From positions 4,908,378-4,972,377 of the forward strand of contig JANPYM010000001.1 of NCBI GenBank assembly GCA_025890175.1: 64,000 bases of DNA, read 5' to 3'. The notes beneath the pieces were generated by a model that was not told the DNA's origin, made no database searches, and saw only the letters and a list, made by a program, of their open reading frames with translations. Every line of letters starts with the position of its first letter. The first letter of the stretch is position 1. This document shows positions 11,678 through 23,610 of this stretch, piece by piece. The stretch is from Ciborinia camelliae. Its lineage: Eukaryota; Ascomycota; Leotiomycetes; Helotiales; Sclerotiniaceae. The position numbers and the translations under genes were made by a program.

Positions 11678-11776
11678 TTATGGTTCCATCTTATTTTACA
11701 TGTTTCATTGACGCCTCTCTTATGATTTGAAACTAAGAGATAGTCCTAAAGCCATATCCAGATTTAAGCATCCTAA

Positions 11777-12529
11777 ATGCCATTCCAGCCATTCGTCCTC
11801 CGCCGAGGAGCACTCTCTGATATCAACCAAATGGCACTCATCAACATTGCAGCCTACAGTCCCGGTCCGGTAAACAATTATCTAAACCCCAATGCGAACA
11901 TATATCCACAAGACCAGAAAATTTCCGTTCTACAAGCGATCATGATATGTTACTTGAATCCTAGAATTCTAACAATGGTAGCTTGTTCGGCGGAGTTTCC
12001 TGGTGTAATTATTGCGTACGGAATGTACACACGCGTAGGTGATGATCCTGGAGCGGATCAGTTTCTTCATGAAAGATCTTGGATCGAAAGGGTGGGAAGA
12101 GCTATGCTGAGTTATATCTTAACCGGCCTCTTCAGATCATATAACTTTCTTTGGCCTGACCGTGCTACTTCAAAACCCCACAATGTCGTTTTTCAACACT
12201 CGATTAAGCAGGATAAAGAGCGCTACTGGTCTCCCATTAGTTTTCCGAGGAGGAAAAATCGCTGGCATGTTAATACGATTGTAGTACTTCCCAAGTACCA
12301 AGGGAAAGGTCTTGGAAAATTGTTGATGGGGCATATTCTGGAGAGAGCAGAGAAGGAAGGAGTTCCTGTGGGATTAAGTGCCAGCCCGGAAGGCGAAAGA
12401 CTGTATAGGAAGTTAGGATTCGCATGGCTGGGAGACTTTTATACGAGGGTTGGTGGTGATGAACATGGAAGTGGGGGAGGTCATATGCTTTGGTGGCCGG
12501 AGGGAATTCAAAGGGATGGAGATTATTGA
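11777..12529 (+). CDS. GNAT-family N-acetyltransferase
   Basis: Single exon, 250 aa. The acetyl-CoA-binding motif A is seen at about residues 168-186 (VVLPKYQGKGLGKLLMGH), followed by the usual SASPEGERLYRKLGF region. The N-terminus (FVLRRGALSDINQMALI) fits the first GNAT strand and helix. Such fungal proteins of about 220-260 aa acetylate small amines or peptides, but the substrate cannot be read from sequence. No intron is needed. Confidence 0.85.
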   Translation: MPFQPFVLRRGALSDINQMALINIAAYSPGPVNNYLNPNANIYPQDQKISVLQAIMICYLNPRILTMVACSAEFPGVIIAYGMYTRVGDDPGADQFLHERSWIERVGRAMLSYILTGLFRSYNFLWPDRATSKPHNVVFQHSIKQDKERYWSPISFPRRKNRWHVNTIVVLPKYQGKGLGKLLMGHILERAEKEGVPVGLSASPEGERLYRKLGFAWLGDFYTRVGGDEHGSGGGHMLWWPEGIQRDGDY

Positions 12530-12877
12530 CAAAAATACAGTTGCCATTCGGAAAGTCTTTATTAGCGCTGGCAGTCAAAAATGAGGATAAGAATTGGATT
12601 GAATTGTCACATTATGGGAACTCGATTAATTGAACATATTCTCATGAATTTGGTACTCTATATCTATCCCGGGCTTAAAGAACAGTGCGTCATTGCCTCA
12701 GTCCATATGAAAAATTGACCCTCAATGGTTGAGCCGACCTTTAACATTGAAACTGCTGCTTTAATATACCGAACAACATGAGGCCGACAGAAAATCCCAG
12801 GGGAGATGATGTGGGGTGTTCAAATAACTTCTTCGTTGCTGTAAGTCTTACCAATTCTCCTTCCTAGTTTACGTACT
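12530..12877. other. Short intergenic stretch
   Basis: 348 nt between convergent genes. I see nothing distinctive. Confidence 0.4.
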
Positions 12878-13393
12878 CTAGTCTATCTCTATCGCTTCCT
12901 CCGCGCGGTTACCCGGAAGCTCCTTCACCATAACCGCATGGGTAATATCCTCTCCAACAGCATTTGCAGGAATACGATTCAATAGTATCATTTCGGTATG
13001 GTTCAAATGTTGGATATCCAATGTTGGCGTATGATACATCGCCAATGTGTAAGCTTTCCACATCTGAATGTTGCCATGTCTCATTTTATGGACGTTGATA
13101 CACCATATCCTGTCACCCTCATTATAGTCAGCAGCTGCGCTGCGTTTAGTGATATGCAGACGCAGAAGAGCTGGTCGTTCATCTACCTGGGTCGACCAAG
13201 CGCTAGATATGAACTCCGCGAACGCTTGGGTACCAAAACGAGGCGTATCGTATCTAACCTTTGATGCAAAAAATCCTGTGGCTTTTGGATCCGCTGTCTT
13301 TCCACCCGCGTCAATAAAATAGAAAATCGTTTCTGCGTTTGAGCCGATGCGGTATTTGCAATGAGCTTCATGTGCTCTTATACCAAGAAACAT
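12878..13393 (-). CDS. Hypothetical protein, unrecognised
   Basis: A single open frame of 171 aa (MFLGIRAHEAHCKYRIGS...). Composition is that of a real soluble protein with no signal peptide or membrane segment. I recognise no domain. It could be the complete small gene or the last exon of a larger one. The upstream 300 nt on the same strand do not offer an obvious preceding exon. It ends in an acidic tail (NRAEEAIEID). Confidence 0.5.
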   Translation of the reverse strand: MFLGIRAHEAHCKYRIGSNAETIFYFIDAGGKTADPKATGFFASKVRYDTPRFGTQAFAEFISSAWSTQVDERPALLRLHITKRSAAADYNEGDRIWCINVHKMRHGNIQMWKAYTLAMYHTPTLDIQHLNHTEMILLNRIPANAVGEDITHAVMVKELPGNRAEEAIEID

Positions 13394-15158
13394 CTTTGCT
13401 GTGTGCTGTAGTCGAGTTAAATCGATTATGATACTAGCGATGTTTAGATGGACACAAGTAATATGCGTGATTGCCCACGTGGGCTATGAAGACTGTCGAA
13501 GGAAAGAGGATAAACCTGAAAATAGTGGGAATTTCCAAGAAAAATCCAGGATTAGTTTCAGAGTGGTGGTGACTGGAAACGGACCTGGAAGATCTGGTTC
13601 AAATAAGAAGGACGTATGAACTGAAAGGCAAGATATGCGGTTGTAGTGGTTAAGATAGAGTTGGAAGGTAAGTTTTCGTTTGTGTTTGTTTATTGAATAC
13701 ATTTTGGCATATGGCTACCTGATAGCAGTTTATATATGTAAAATATTCTACTACTGCCGTATTGCTAAGCCAGCCGTACCAGCTGGAGCTCAAATCTCTG
13801 GCCGTATTTAAATGTATGAACTTGGTCCGATTATATCTTTTCAGTATCATGACCTGGAAACTTCCCGAGGGTCGTTCAACCATCTGCTCAAATGGCTTAT
13901 GGCAAGATAATGAAGTAGGACCGGACGGGCATGGCACTGATTGATGTGAAGAACACTCGTTCATGTTATTTGACTCAGTGTGTGTACTATACAATCAAAT
14001 GCTATTCTTTCCACGAAACTCGTGTTTGTAAGGTTGGTTAGCACGTGAATATTCGGTCATGTGATTAAAATATGTGCCCAGATAAACCTCTGCGCGTCTC
14101 ACCTATCGACGCACATTTCAATAACATACCTAAATATTTACCCTCACCTATAATGTTCTGCCTAAGTTCTCAATCATCATTTCTGGGGAGCTTTCTGCTC
14201 CCGATGTCACATGTCTTTGTTCCAATCTATTTGCCTTTCGTCTACTTCGCTTTCATGTTCATGGTATATAAATTTCAGATGGAGTAGAAGAGTCCAAACA
14301 GGCCCGACATCTCAAAATGTTGTCTTTCTCGATTTCTTCAAGGGTGTATAGAAGTTTTTCTGCATGTCTCATGATGTATGAATGAACCATTCTTGGAACG
14401 AGAAGATATAGCAACCTTCCTGTCGAAGTTAACTTCCCTTTTCGTCAATATACGATATATATCGCAAAAAGTTTTGCAAAATAATAGAACCGAAGTTTGG
14501 GTTATCATAGGTGAACTCTAACTACCTGGCAAGGTACTCGGGTGTTCGTCTGGTCTTTCGTCGCTCCATGATCTATTTATAGTCATCAATGGGTATATAA
14601 ACTTTGAAAATGTCATTCTACCCCGCTTCGATGCCACCCTTCTTCAGATAATTGAAAGGAATCGAATCGACCCCACCTGCCTAATTCATCTAATTATCTT
14701 CAAGTTGATGATCTACATAGCCAGTATGCAATGAAGGGGCCAAAAATACCAGCAGTTAAGGCACCAGGGACAATATCTATGCCTAAATCTCGTTACATTA
14801 GCCATGCGCAGTAAGATCTTCACATTTGATACAGAAAATCTACATAACCGTCGGTGGGTGAATCTTCCGCTCTGACGGACGAACTGGTATTTAAATGCAT
14901 CCATCTATAGGTACTCAGCCCCCAATACCCCTTCTTCACAAGGTGATGGAAAATTGAAATGCAACTTCATTGCTCACAATTGAAATATTGAAATATTGAA
15001 GTATTTTTGGTATCGATACATTACCCAGAGAGCCATGAGGTTTCTACGGCGTAGAATCAACGATGAGTTGATGGAGGGCTGCGCCTGGTTTAAAAAGACC
15101 CCAGGTCCCTTCTATTTTCATACCCATTGTGAAACGATAACTTCTAATCATATACATC
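13394..15158. other. Intergenic, no supported gene
   Basis: About 1.8 kb. Open frames at 13484-13994 (-) and 14072-14287 (+) are short and lack family features. The last 250 nt form the promoter and leader of the MFS gene; several upstream ATGs are present there (for example at 14996). Confidence 0.45.
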
Positions 15159-17347
15159 ATGGATTTCAAGGACTCACAACCCAGCCCTCCAAATACCGGA
15201 CTTGATCGATCGAGTGTATCTTCATCTGATTCGGCGGAAACAAACGTGAGATTCATTGAGTCACCTCCCTTGGTTGTTACATTTCCTAGACTAAAATCTT
15301 TATATCCATTGAATAAATATAGACCGGATGAGAATGGGTGGAAAGAGGAACTTGTACTACATGAGACACAGTTTAGTGATCCCCAGATTCCTTCGACCGC
15401 AGGGAACAAAATCATTTCGACCTGGAAATGGATCCTAGTCTTCTGCGGATTGTCCCTAGGTGCGTTCTTAGCAGGTAAGATCCAACTCTTTCTGCATTAA
15501 AAGCCTTCACTATTCATTCTCAACTGACACAATCCAGGACTTGACGCCACTATAGTCGCCGACATGCAAGGACCCATCCTTCAGAGTCTGGGAGAAATCG
15601 AAAAGGTTGCCTGGATAGGTGTAGCGGACCCACTTGGTTCTGGAGCCACCATCTTGTTGATCGGTTCTTGTTATGGTCTTTTCCAAATAAAATATGTCTA
15701 CATGTTTAGCATGTTACTCTTTGAAGTGGGAAGTGCTGTTTGTGGAGCTTCGGCATCTATGAATGTTATGATTGTTGGACGAATCATGGTGGGTATTGGA
15801 GGGGCGGGTATGGATTTAGGGTGAGTTACAATTATGTCCCCTTTGCTCTTTTCCCTTAAGTGTCTGCTCGTTCTCACCCGGAGAGTCCTTTGCATTGTTC
15901 AAAATAGTCTGGACATGGAAGTACGCTCTGCCATTTCTTCCCAATAGAGTTCTTTGCATTATTCAAAATCGTTTGGACATCAGAAGGCATTATGGGGCAG
16001 GTGTAATTATTGCATCTATTCAGCACTAACAGCATTCCTAGAGCCCTGAACTACCTATCAAAGTTTACACCTCCCCGTACCAGACCAATCTACAACGCAA
16101 TTCTGGGAATCTCCTTCGGACTTGGCACGATTCTCGGTCCTGTGATTGGCGGTACCTTTGCAAACACCCCTGCTCTCGGTTGGCGTTGGTCCTTTTATAT
16201 CAACCTCCCTCTAGCCGGCATCATGGCCCCCTTATTCCTCTTCCTCCTACCCAAGTACAACCCCATGCCATCCATCCCCACCTTCCAGAAAGTCAAACTC
16301 TTGGATTTTCTCGGTTTGGTCTTACATACTCTGGTATGGGCGTCTTTCCTCATTGGCGTCACAATGAGCGGTTCATCTTGGTCTTGGTCGTCTGTCTCTC
16401 CTATCACAGTCTGGACTCTGTTCGGCATCTCTCTACTCTTCTATATCATCCAACAGACACTATGCCTTCTCACCTCTCCTCCTCATCGCATTTTCCCCGT
16501 GCATTTCCTCCATTCTCGAACGCTTATTCTCATTTTCATCGCTACCGCATCAACGATGACGGCCCTCGTCACTCCCATTTTCTACATTCCTCTCCTCTAC
16601 CAATTCGCTCATGGTTCTTCCCCTATGGTATCAGCATTACATCTCATACCCGCCATCGAGTCATTTTTCATCATTATCCTATGTACCGGCGCATTACTCC
16701 CAAGAATCGGATACTACAAAGCCATCTACATGCTCGCGTCAATTTTCATAATTATCGGAGGCACCTTCATGAATCGTGCTACTATTAATACTTCAAGTAA
16801 AATGATATACCTATACTCGATTCTCATAGACGTCGGTGTGGGAATGACATTCCAGATAGCCTATGATATTGGCACATCCAAAGTATCACGAGGAGAAGCG
16901 CGACATCTCGCAAATAATCACGACACGATGCAAGAATCATCATCATCATCATCATTAGGAGAAGAACAAAAACTCATTGCCTATATCAACGTAGCACAAG
17001 TAGGATGCGCGGGCATCGCACTCGGTATTGCGGGATGCATCTATCAGAACTGGGGAGTTTATAATCTTCGAAAAGTATTTGGAGATGAGGTTCCGGTGGA
17101 AATTATCCGGGGAGCTTTGGGTGGGTTGAAGGGGGAGGGGATGGAGAGTTTGCTGGGTATGCAAGGGGATGCGATGGGGCACGCTTTGGAGGCCGTGGTG
17201 GAAACGATGGGGAATGTTTATTGGTTGGTTGTAGCTTCGGGAGTGGTCATTGCGATTTGTGGGCTGGGGATGAAGTGGGAGAGGGTTATTTTGGAGCCGG
17301 AATTGGAGGGATGTGGGAGGTATAGTGTTAATCGTGAAGTTCCTTAG
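15159..17347 (+). CDS. MFS transporter, 14-TM drug/toxin efflux type
   Basis: Exons 15159-15474, 15538-15820 and 16042-17347 give 634 aa. The splices restore AFLAGLDATIVAD (motif D1-like start of TM1) and GAGMDLGALNYLS. Exon 3 holds GLGTILGPVIGGTFA, the motif C signature of antiporters, and the following RWSFYINLPLAG. The N-terminus (about 90 residues) is cytosolic and polar. Many TM segments follow, consistent with the DHA2 family of fungal efflux pumps. A Ser-rich loop encoded by TCA repeats (about 16936-16956) lies before the last TMs. The cargo is unknown, and no biosynthetic genes are adjacent. Intron 2 (221 nt) is long and contains a duplicated segment described in the findings. Confidence 0.9.
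15882..15980 (+). repeat. Imperfect duplication inside MFS intron 2
   Basis: Two 35-nt copies (15882-15916 and 15946-15980) differ at four positions and start 64 nt apart. Copy 2 is preceded by CCCAATAG and followed further on by CAG|GTGTAA, so it is bordered by acceptor-like and donor-like sites. Confidence 0.8.
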
Positions 17348-17780
17348 GGTATGAGATTCATGGAGTATGATATTTAATAGTATGGTTATAGCGGGAAGAT
17401 TACGTCTTATATACCACTGCAACTCCTGAAAAATGTCCCATCCCAAATCAACAGTTCTATAAAATGATGAAAGCTTCGAAGAAGACAAACTTGCGCTACT
17501 AGCCATCTTCATCTCCATCTCCAAGTTCCCGACCCCTCGTCTGCCTGCTTCATCCATCTATCCATACATACCTACATACCCAAACTAAATCCATCTGATT
17601 CCTCCAAAGCCCTCTCAAGATGCGTGTATATGTAATGATATAAACTAGGTAATTTTACAAATACATATCAATCCACTTGAAAGAAAAACATATCAATATT
17701 AAAGATTTGCTATTAACAAGACTGATTTCCTTCCATTGATGATTTCAGCAAATGTACAATATTATTGTTGGATAAATCAC

Positions 17781-17808
17781 GTGCCTACGGCACCCCCGCG
17801 CTAGCGGG
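17781..17808. repeat. Two adjacent short inverted repeats (hairpins)
   Basis: GTGCC-TAC-GGCAC (17781-17793) is followed directly by CCCGC-GCTA-GCGGG (17795-17808). Both stems are perfect and GC-rich in an otherwise AT-rich spacer. Confidence 0.7.
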
Positions 17809-18002
17809 CATATATAGTTGATCTATAGCATAGTTTTTAGAGCTTCGAGCCAAATACACTGCATACTATAGTACATTTGTTTCTCCATCGCCCATGGTGA
17901 TTCCAACAATTATTATCATGAAAAATACATGTAATATTTCGAATTTAAGGAATTTTATCACTTAATTCAACTCGATGATATACTTCTCTCTCATAAATGA
18001 AT

Positions 18003-18165
18003 TATGATTTGACTGTGCCCTTGACTTGAAGAGATGTTGAATGAAACTTTCTTCTCCAGCTCCAATAGATGATAATTTGGTCATCCATACATACCCTTGG
18101 AATATTGTCTCCAGTAGCAGCCGCAAACCATAATTTGACTGTGACCTTGAATTGATGAGATATCG
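18003..18165. repeat. Imperfect direct repeat
   Basis: A segment with ATGATTTGACTGTGCCCTTGA (about 18004) recurs at about 18130 as ATAATTTGACTGTGACCTTGA, and a third weaker match to the core CTGTGCCCTTG occurs near 18340. TCTCATAAAT flanks the units. Confidence 0.6.
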
Positions 18166-21100
18166 AAATGCTTTTTTCTCATAAATCATAGTTTGGTTAT
18201 GCGTTGAAAATATTACGCTTTTACCGGTAGACGCAGATGCAGACGCAGATGTAGATGCAGACCATAATGTGGCTGGCTATCCATGCCCATGAAATCCCGT
18301 ATTTTTCACCAGGTAACGCAAACCATGATTTTGAATAGCTGTGCCCTTGCCGCGATAAAGTGCATGTATACACAAAGCAATAGGCTGTGCTCTCGAATCT
18401 GTAAGGTAGGTGGTTGAAACCTGGCCATGAAATCGCTCAATTCGTAAAGATTGTACAAGTAGAGTTGAGGGGTTTAGGTAAGGATAGATATGGTAGCAGG
18501 ATTGTTGATTGTGGAATAATTTAATTGGTTGGTCGTAATGGATGTTGTAGAAAATCGGTCAAGTTGGAGTGCCTAATCAAGGCATCATTATCATCAGGAG
18601 TTGTAATTTCGTTAACTTCTGATGGGCGATTGTACAGTACCATAATGTACTGAGTTGTTATAATTCCCTTTAGAATTATGCTCAAGATCTTGTCTCGAAT
18701 TGGAGTACCGTATCTTGAATCAAGTATCCTTCCTCGAGCCTTCCTGTAGACACAATTAGGAGATTGGATTATCTCCAATTGCTCTCCATCCGCGGAAACA
18801 TTTGCGACTTGATCATGAGCATCTTGCATTGAACTTTTCCTACGTCCCCGACTGTGGATCGGAAGAAGAAAGCTGCATATGCACATGAAGGCTACCAAAT
18901 GAAACCGTTGTTTTATTTTCCAAGCTCTTCTGCGAGCACACATTGGCGCATGGTAGGATTTTTGGGGGCGGTGGAGACGGCAATGTGAGGTTGAAAATCC
19001 GGAGTGCAGGACATGGTCGAGGTGGGGGGAAGGTGGACCCTAGTCGATAGAGGTACAGTACCGGCCGGTATGGTAAATCTTGATTGTTGAAGCTGCGAGG
19101 AAACGGAATACCGGTACGACGAAAACTATTTGAGATACGTGGTACACGATGCAGTGTACTTACGAAGCTCATACTCATGGTTGTGTAATTTATAATGCTC
19201 AAATAGATTAATCAGCTGTGCTGAATTATGTACCGGTAGGTACCTAGGTATTGATTGCAATATAACTTTACGGATGTTGAAATAATTCGAAGATGGTTCT
19301 CAGTGAGGGATTATGGCAAGACAGCTGCTGCGGAATTGTCGGCTAATCCCCTTCCCCTTTCTAGTCTCACACTATTTATAGCCTTTCGCTGTTAGGTACC
19401 TAAGGGGTGGTTATACTATTATTAGAGTTAGACAAACTACTCCGATTTGATTTGGGATATTGAAGAAGAGTAATTAAGTATAGGTAATAAGTATAGATAG
19501 GTAGGTATACATTCATAATTGCTAACAATATTTATCCCCCTCAACACCTCACTGAATAGCTCCCAGTCATAGCTAATAACTATACTGCTGTGTTAGATTC
19601 ACCTCCTCACCTAATTCATCCAGCACTGTTATCTGATACTCATACCAATTAATTCTTGAATCCGTACCTAAAATTAGTATGAGCATAACCCACCAATCAA
19701 TACATAGTAGGCAGGTACCTAGTTTCATATATAATTGGAGACTACCTACGTAAAGTGCTATGTTATACTAGGTATGATGCTATGCTATGCCGCCTCTGCT
19801 ATGCTGCCTCTGCTATGCCAGCTCTGCTTTGATTACAGGCGCCAATGGCCGATATTTCAGTGACTTCTCCACTATGTTACCCCACTAATGTTTGTTCTTT
19901 GGCGTTGACGTTATAGGGATTATAGGGGTTACCTATACGGCAGTACGGAATAGCTTGAGGTTTGGTACCTATCCTTTGGTCTGTGCTATGTTTTACCGCA
20001 CCGTGCCTACCCTAGGTACACCCTTTTCTTTATACTCCTTTAACTCCTTTATAACGGACGGAATTATTAGACTTATTAACTAAGAGATCTTTGATCCTTT
20101 TGATTTGAGTTCTTTGTGACAAGCAACACAAAGAGATCGACATCGACAACGACATCAACATCAATATCAACATCAAAATACCATTTCTCACGATATCAAA
20201 AATCAACTCGATACTTGGTGGTGAGTTATTATCTCGTTCTTGTTCTCCATACATTTCCCAACCTGGCATATCATGCAGCTTTAAGCTTAATAACCAACGT
20301 CAACACCAACGCCAATGCCTAGGTTGCTGATCTTACCCCGCCATCCAATTTATATATCTGCATCCAAACAAGGCGACTTCTGTGTCACAGTACCATTTGG
20401 TTACCGCTTGTGTTCAACGTGAACTAAAGTCTGCATATGACGTTGCGTAAGGTTATTATCAACAAAAGCCTCGCTGTCATATAAAGTTATATGGCCATAG
20501 GTTTTGCTTTGATCTTCGAAACTACAATGACCGCACCTTTCTGAGTAGAGAGAGATTTGGAAGATGGGTTACCCAAAAACTCAACTCATCTCTATCTGGG
20601 AGTCTCAATTACCAATCCAATTGACCTAAAATTCACTATGCATCGTTGTTCAATTTCAAGGCCTGGGACTTCGGGAATGGGCGATGTTGTGTGACATGGT
20701 TTTGATGTTGTAGTACTTCACAGCCCAACTTTGGCCCGATACAAAACGGCGCCTAAGTTTATTTGCTCAATCTACATTTACACAAACCTTCATATTGGCT
20801 TCATATACTGCATATATTTTTCTTTCAAATTCCTTGGTCACACAGATGAGGACTCTTACTAAATTTCAGCTTCCAGGTTGTATATAGAATCAACATACGG
20901 TGCTATCGATCAGTTCTTGTCCCACTTTTTCCAACGTGTGAAACAAGATCAAAGATCTCGGCCAGACTCCCGAATTCACTGCTATCATATAGGATCATTT
21001 CTTTGAGATAAAGCCCATCTATCTGTGGCTTGAGTCACTTGTACAACTATATAAGATTCGTTACTTCGCGGGTCTCTTGATCTGTTATCAGTCCAACGTG

Positions 21101-21268
21101 ATACTTGGCCGACGATTCACAAACTCGGAGATATTTGACGTCAACAGACAGCCATATTTCAGCTGCATTTCATTTCATTTGTATTTATATTTATATATAC
21201 ACCTCAGAAGAGCGCCCAGTTTTTACTCCAGATTCCCACCCACTCTACATTTCTCGACACAAGCAAAC

Positions 21269-22135
21269 ATGTCATCATTTCCACAATTTGGTCAACTCCC
21301 ACCGGAACTTCAACTCAAAATCTGGTCTCACTTTCTCGAACCCCTCGACATTATTCCACGCATTATCAAAGTCGACTATGATTCCAACACATCATCATAC
21401 AAATATAAATCCCAACCTCCACTCCTCACCCAAACATGTCGAGGCTCCCGTAAAATTGCCCTGGAGAACTATTCAGTGCTCAACCCCTCCGCAGTGCTAA
21501 CAGGATCGGGTGCCATATACATCTATCCCAGCATTGACATTCTCCACTACAATTCCTCCTACGAACCCAGCACTCACGAAATAGCCTCCTCACTTGCATC
21601 CACACCATTTCTCGACCCGCAACTCCCAACCCATCTCATACAGCACATCATGCTCACGGAATCCTACATGACGCTCCGCGCGCGCCACTCCTTCCTGCAA
21701 CCGATCTCGGAGTTAAAAAATTTCGCCAATCTCCTCACCATCTACATCTCACTACCCAGCCACGCGGAGCTCGAACGAACAAGTCAAGCGTGGTATCGAG
21801 AACTCATGAGATTTTCCTCGTTCCCCGATTCTTCCTCGGCGCCGCCACTCCCAGCGCACATTACGGAATCCTACGCGCGGGAAAAAGTCGAGGAAGAGGC
21901 TTCGGGACGTCGGGATGTCGCGCCGGGGTACTTGCTCCTGTCGCGAGAGAAGAAATTCCTGCGCGAACATCAGGTGCTGAGGAGTTTTGGGTGGCTGCAG
22001 GGCGGGTTGGAAAATGCGTGGGTTTTTGGTGATGTGAAGGAGGGGAGAAGTGGGTCGAGGGTTGGGGGGGAGGAGGAATGCTTGCAGGGAAGGTTGCCGG
22101 TGGTGAGGTATTTGAGGGAGTTGGAGGGGGAATAG
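21269..22135 (+). CDS. 2EXR-domain protein
   Basis: Single exon, 288 aa from the ATG at 21269. The frame is open 64 codons further upstream, but that part is low-complexity leader (LYLYLYIHL). The N-terminus FPQFGQLPPELQLKIWSHFL is the opening of the 2EXR domain, which resembles a fungal F-box-like module and is followed by PPLLTQTCRGSRKIAL. The family is very large in Pezizomycotina and mostly uncharacterised, so no role is assigned. The last third has high GC with Gly/Glu-rich codons. Confidence 0.8.
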   Translation: MSSFPQFGQLPPELQLKIWSHFLEPLDIIPRIIKVDYDSNTSSYKYKSQPPLLTQTCRGSRKIALENYSVLNPSAVLTGSGAIYIYPSIDILHYNSSYEPSTHEIASSLASTPFLDPQLPTHLIQHIMLTESYMTLRARHSFLQPISELKNFANLLTIYISLPSHAELERTSQAWYRELMRFSSFPDSSSAPPLPAHITESYAREKVEEEASGRRDVAPGYLLLSREKKFLREHQVLRSFGWLQGGLENAWVFGDVKEGRSGSRVGGEEECLQGRLPVVRYLRELEGE

Positions 22136-23610
22136 TTGGTTTGTTTGTGGTGGGGGAGTTTTTATATATTGCGGAATGGCTGGTTGAGTTAGGTTGTCAT
22201 GATAGTTGCTCCGCTCTACATTGAAGATTTATTGGAGAATCGAGTGGAGAGGATCCGGGAGGGTATACATACTAGGTACCTAGTAAGTTATAACGGGTGT
22301 AGTCAATAATGAAGCACTGAATTAGCTTTGCAAACCAATAAACCAAACCTTGGGTATCCATCCTGCTTAACTCTTACCAATTTACCTATCCTATATCCAA
22401 AATATCATTATCCTCCCCTCATCTCCCTCGCTAACCCTCCAAGTCTTTCTTTTCTCATTCCCCCTATAATCAATCCATCCCAACCCCATAAATTATCTTA
22501 AATCTGAATCACCTCGAGGCATCTCCATCAACAAAGCACTCCTCCTCTCACCCTGGACCATAAATGCCTTTTTCACTTCCCCCCAAGGTCCCCTATACCT
22601 AACCCTCGCTAATTCAATACTTACAATAGTAGCTATAGCTATATACCCCAATCATCACATCATACATTACATTACATCATCCCGCGGCATCGCGATAGCG
22701 ATCAGACGACGAAAAAACCCCTTTGCGCCTGCGATGATCTGAGATGAGGAAGGAAGAACATGGATATGTATTTTATCGATGTATGGGATGGGATGGTGGA
22801 TGAAGGTGCAGGAGATATTGTTGCGGGTTGCGAATGGAGCTGGGGTAGTAAGGTGATGGATGAGAGGGTTATGATGAGATGAAATGATAATCTTATCTTT
22901 CGAGTCGGGATGAAAGGAAGATATTAGAATGAATGCCTCGGCGATGTAAGTGATGTAAGTGATATAAATGAATGAATAAGCGAGGGAGAGAAGAAAGATT
23001 ATTAATTTATGAATGAAAAGGAATGAATATCTGATTGGGTTGCATTTGAAAGAAAATGAATCGAAATACTGAGTTCCGAGAAACAAATCATGAACCAAAT
23101 ATCTATGTAGCTAGCTAGCGCCGGCAAACAAAAACTGGGGGGGAAGGGGGGATCAAGATATAATGTATGTATGTATGTACTAGGTATGTATGTATCTGTC
23201 CATCTCAACCCTGAGATTTCCCATACCCTCATTATTATCCGAAGAAAACGAGTAGATACTGTATCTACCTACCTAGCAAATATACGGTTTAACAAATTCC
23301 ATCACCAGAAGCCAAAAAGTGTAATTTATCAATACCTAATAGAGAATCATTCCTACATTATCATTCATTACTATTTGTATGCTATCAGCCTACTACTTAG
23401 TATTTTATCCCGTTGAAATAACTCCATATGGGTATCCTGATGTATCCTATCCCATCCCATCCTATGCCAAGGAAATTCCAGGAAACGCCTTGCTATGTCA
23501 AACCGATGCGTCATGAGAACCCATATTACACAAATCCCATTCCATGCCCCAGAAATTTCGAGGAAAAGAATACCAGTCCTAAATACACTTCTTAATCTGT
23601 TGTTGTATAT
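22136..23610. other. Intergenic with microsatellites
   Basis: About 1.5 kb. Contains an (ATGT)n run at about 23163-23194 and scattered AGGTACC motifs. Open frames at 22667-23416 are low-complexity and unsupported. Confidence 0.45.

Larger units (their letters stand above)
17348..21268. other. Long gene-poor spacer
   Basis: About 3.9 kb with no supported gene. It contains hairpin-forming sequence (17781-17808), imperfect direct repeats (about 18003-18165), a hexamer-like array of CAGACG/CAGATG units (about 18228-18262), many TAGGTACC-type tetranucleotide runs (19230-19760), CTATGC repeats (about 19764-19830) and CAACATCAA repeats (20130-20180). Frames at 18521-19202 (-) are not convincing. 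A TATA-like TATATAAG lies at about 21047, upstream of the next gene. Confidence 0.5.

Noticed and set aside
21077..21268. 64-codon N-terminal extension of the 2EXR protein
   Set aside because: Low-complexity Leu/Tyr/His sequence; the 2EXR domain begins immediately after the ATG at 21269.
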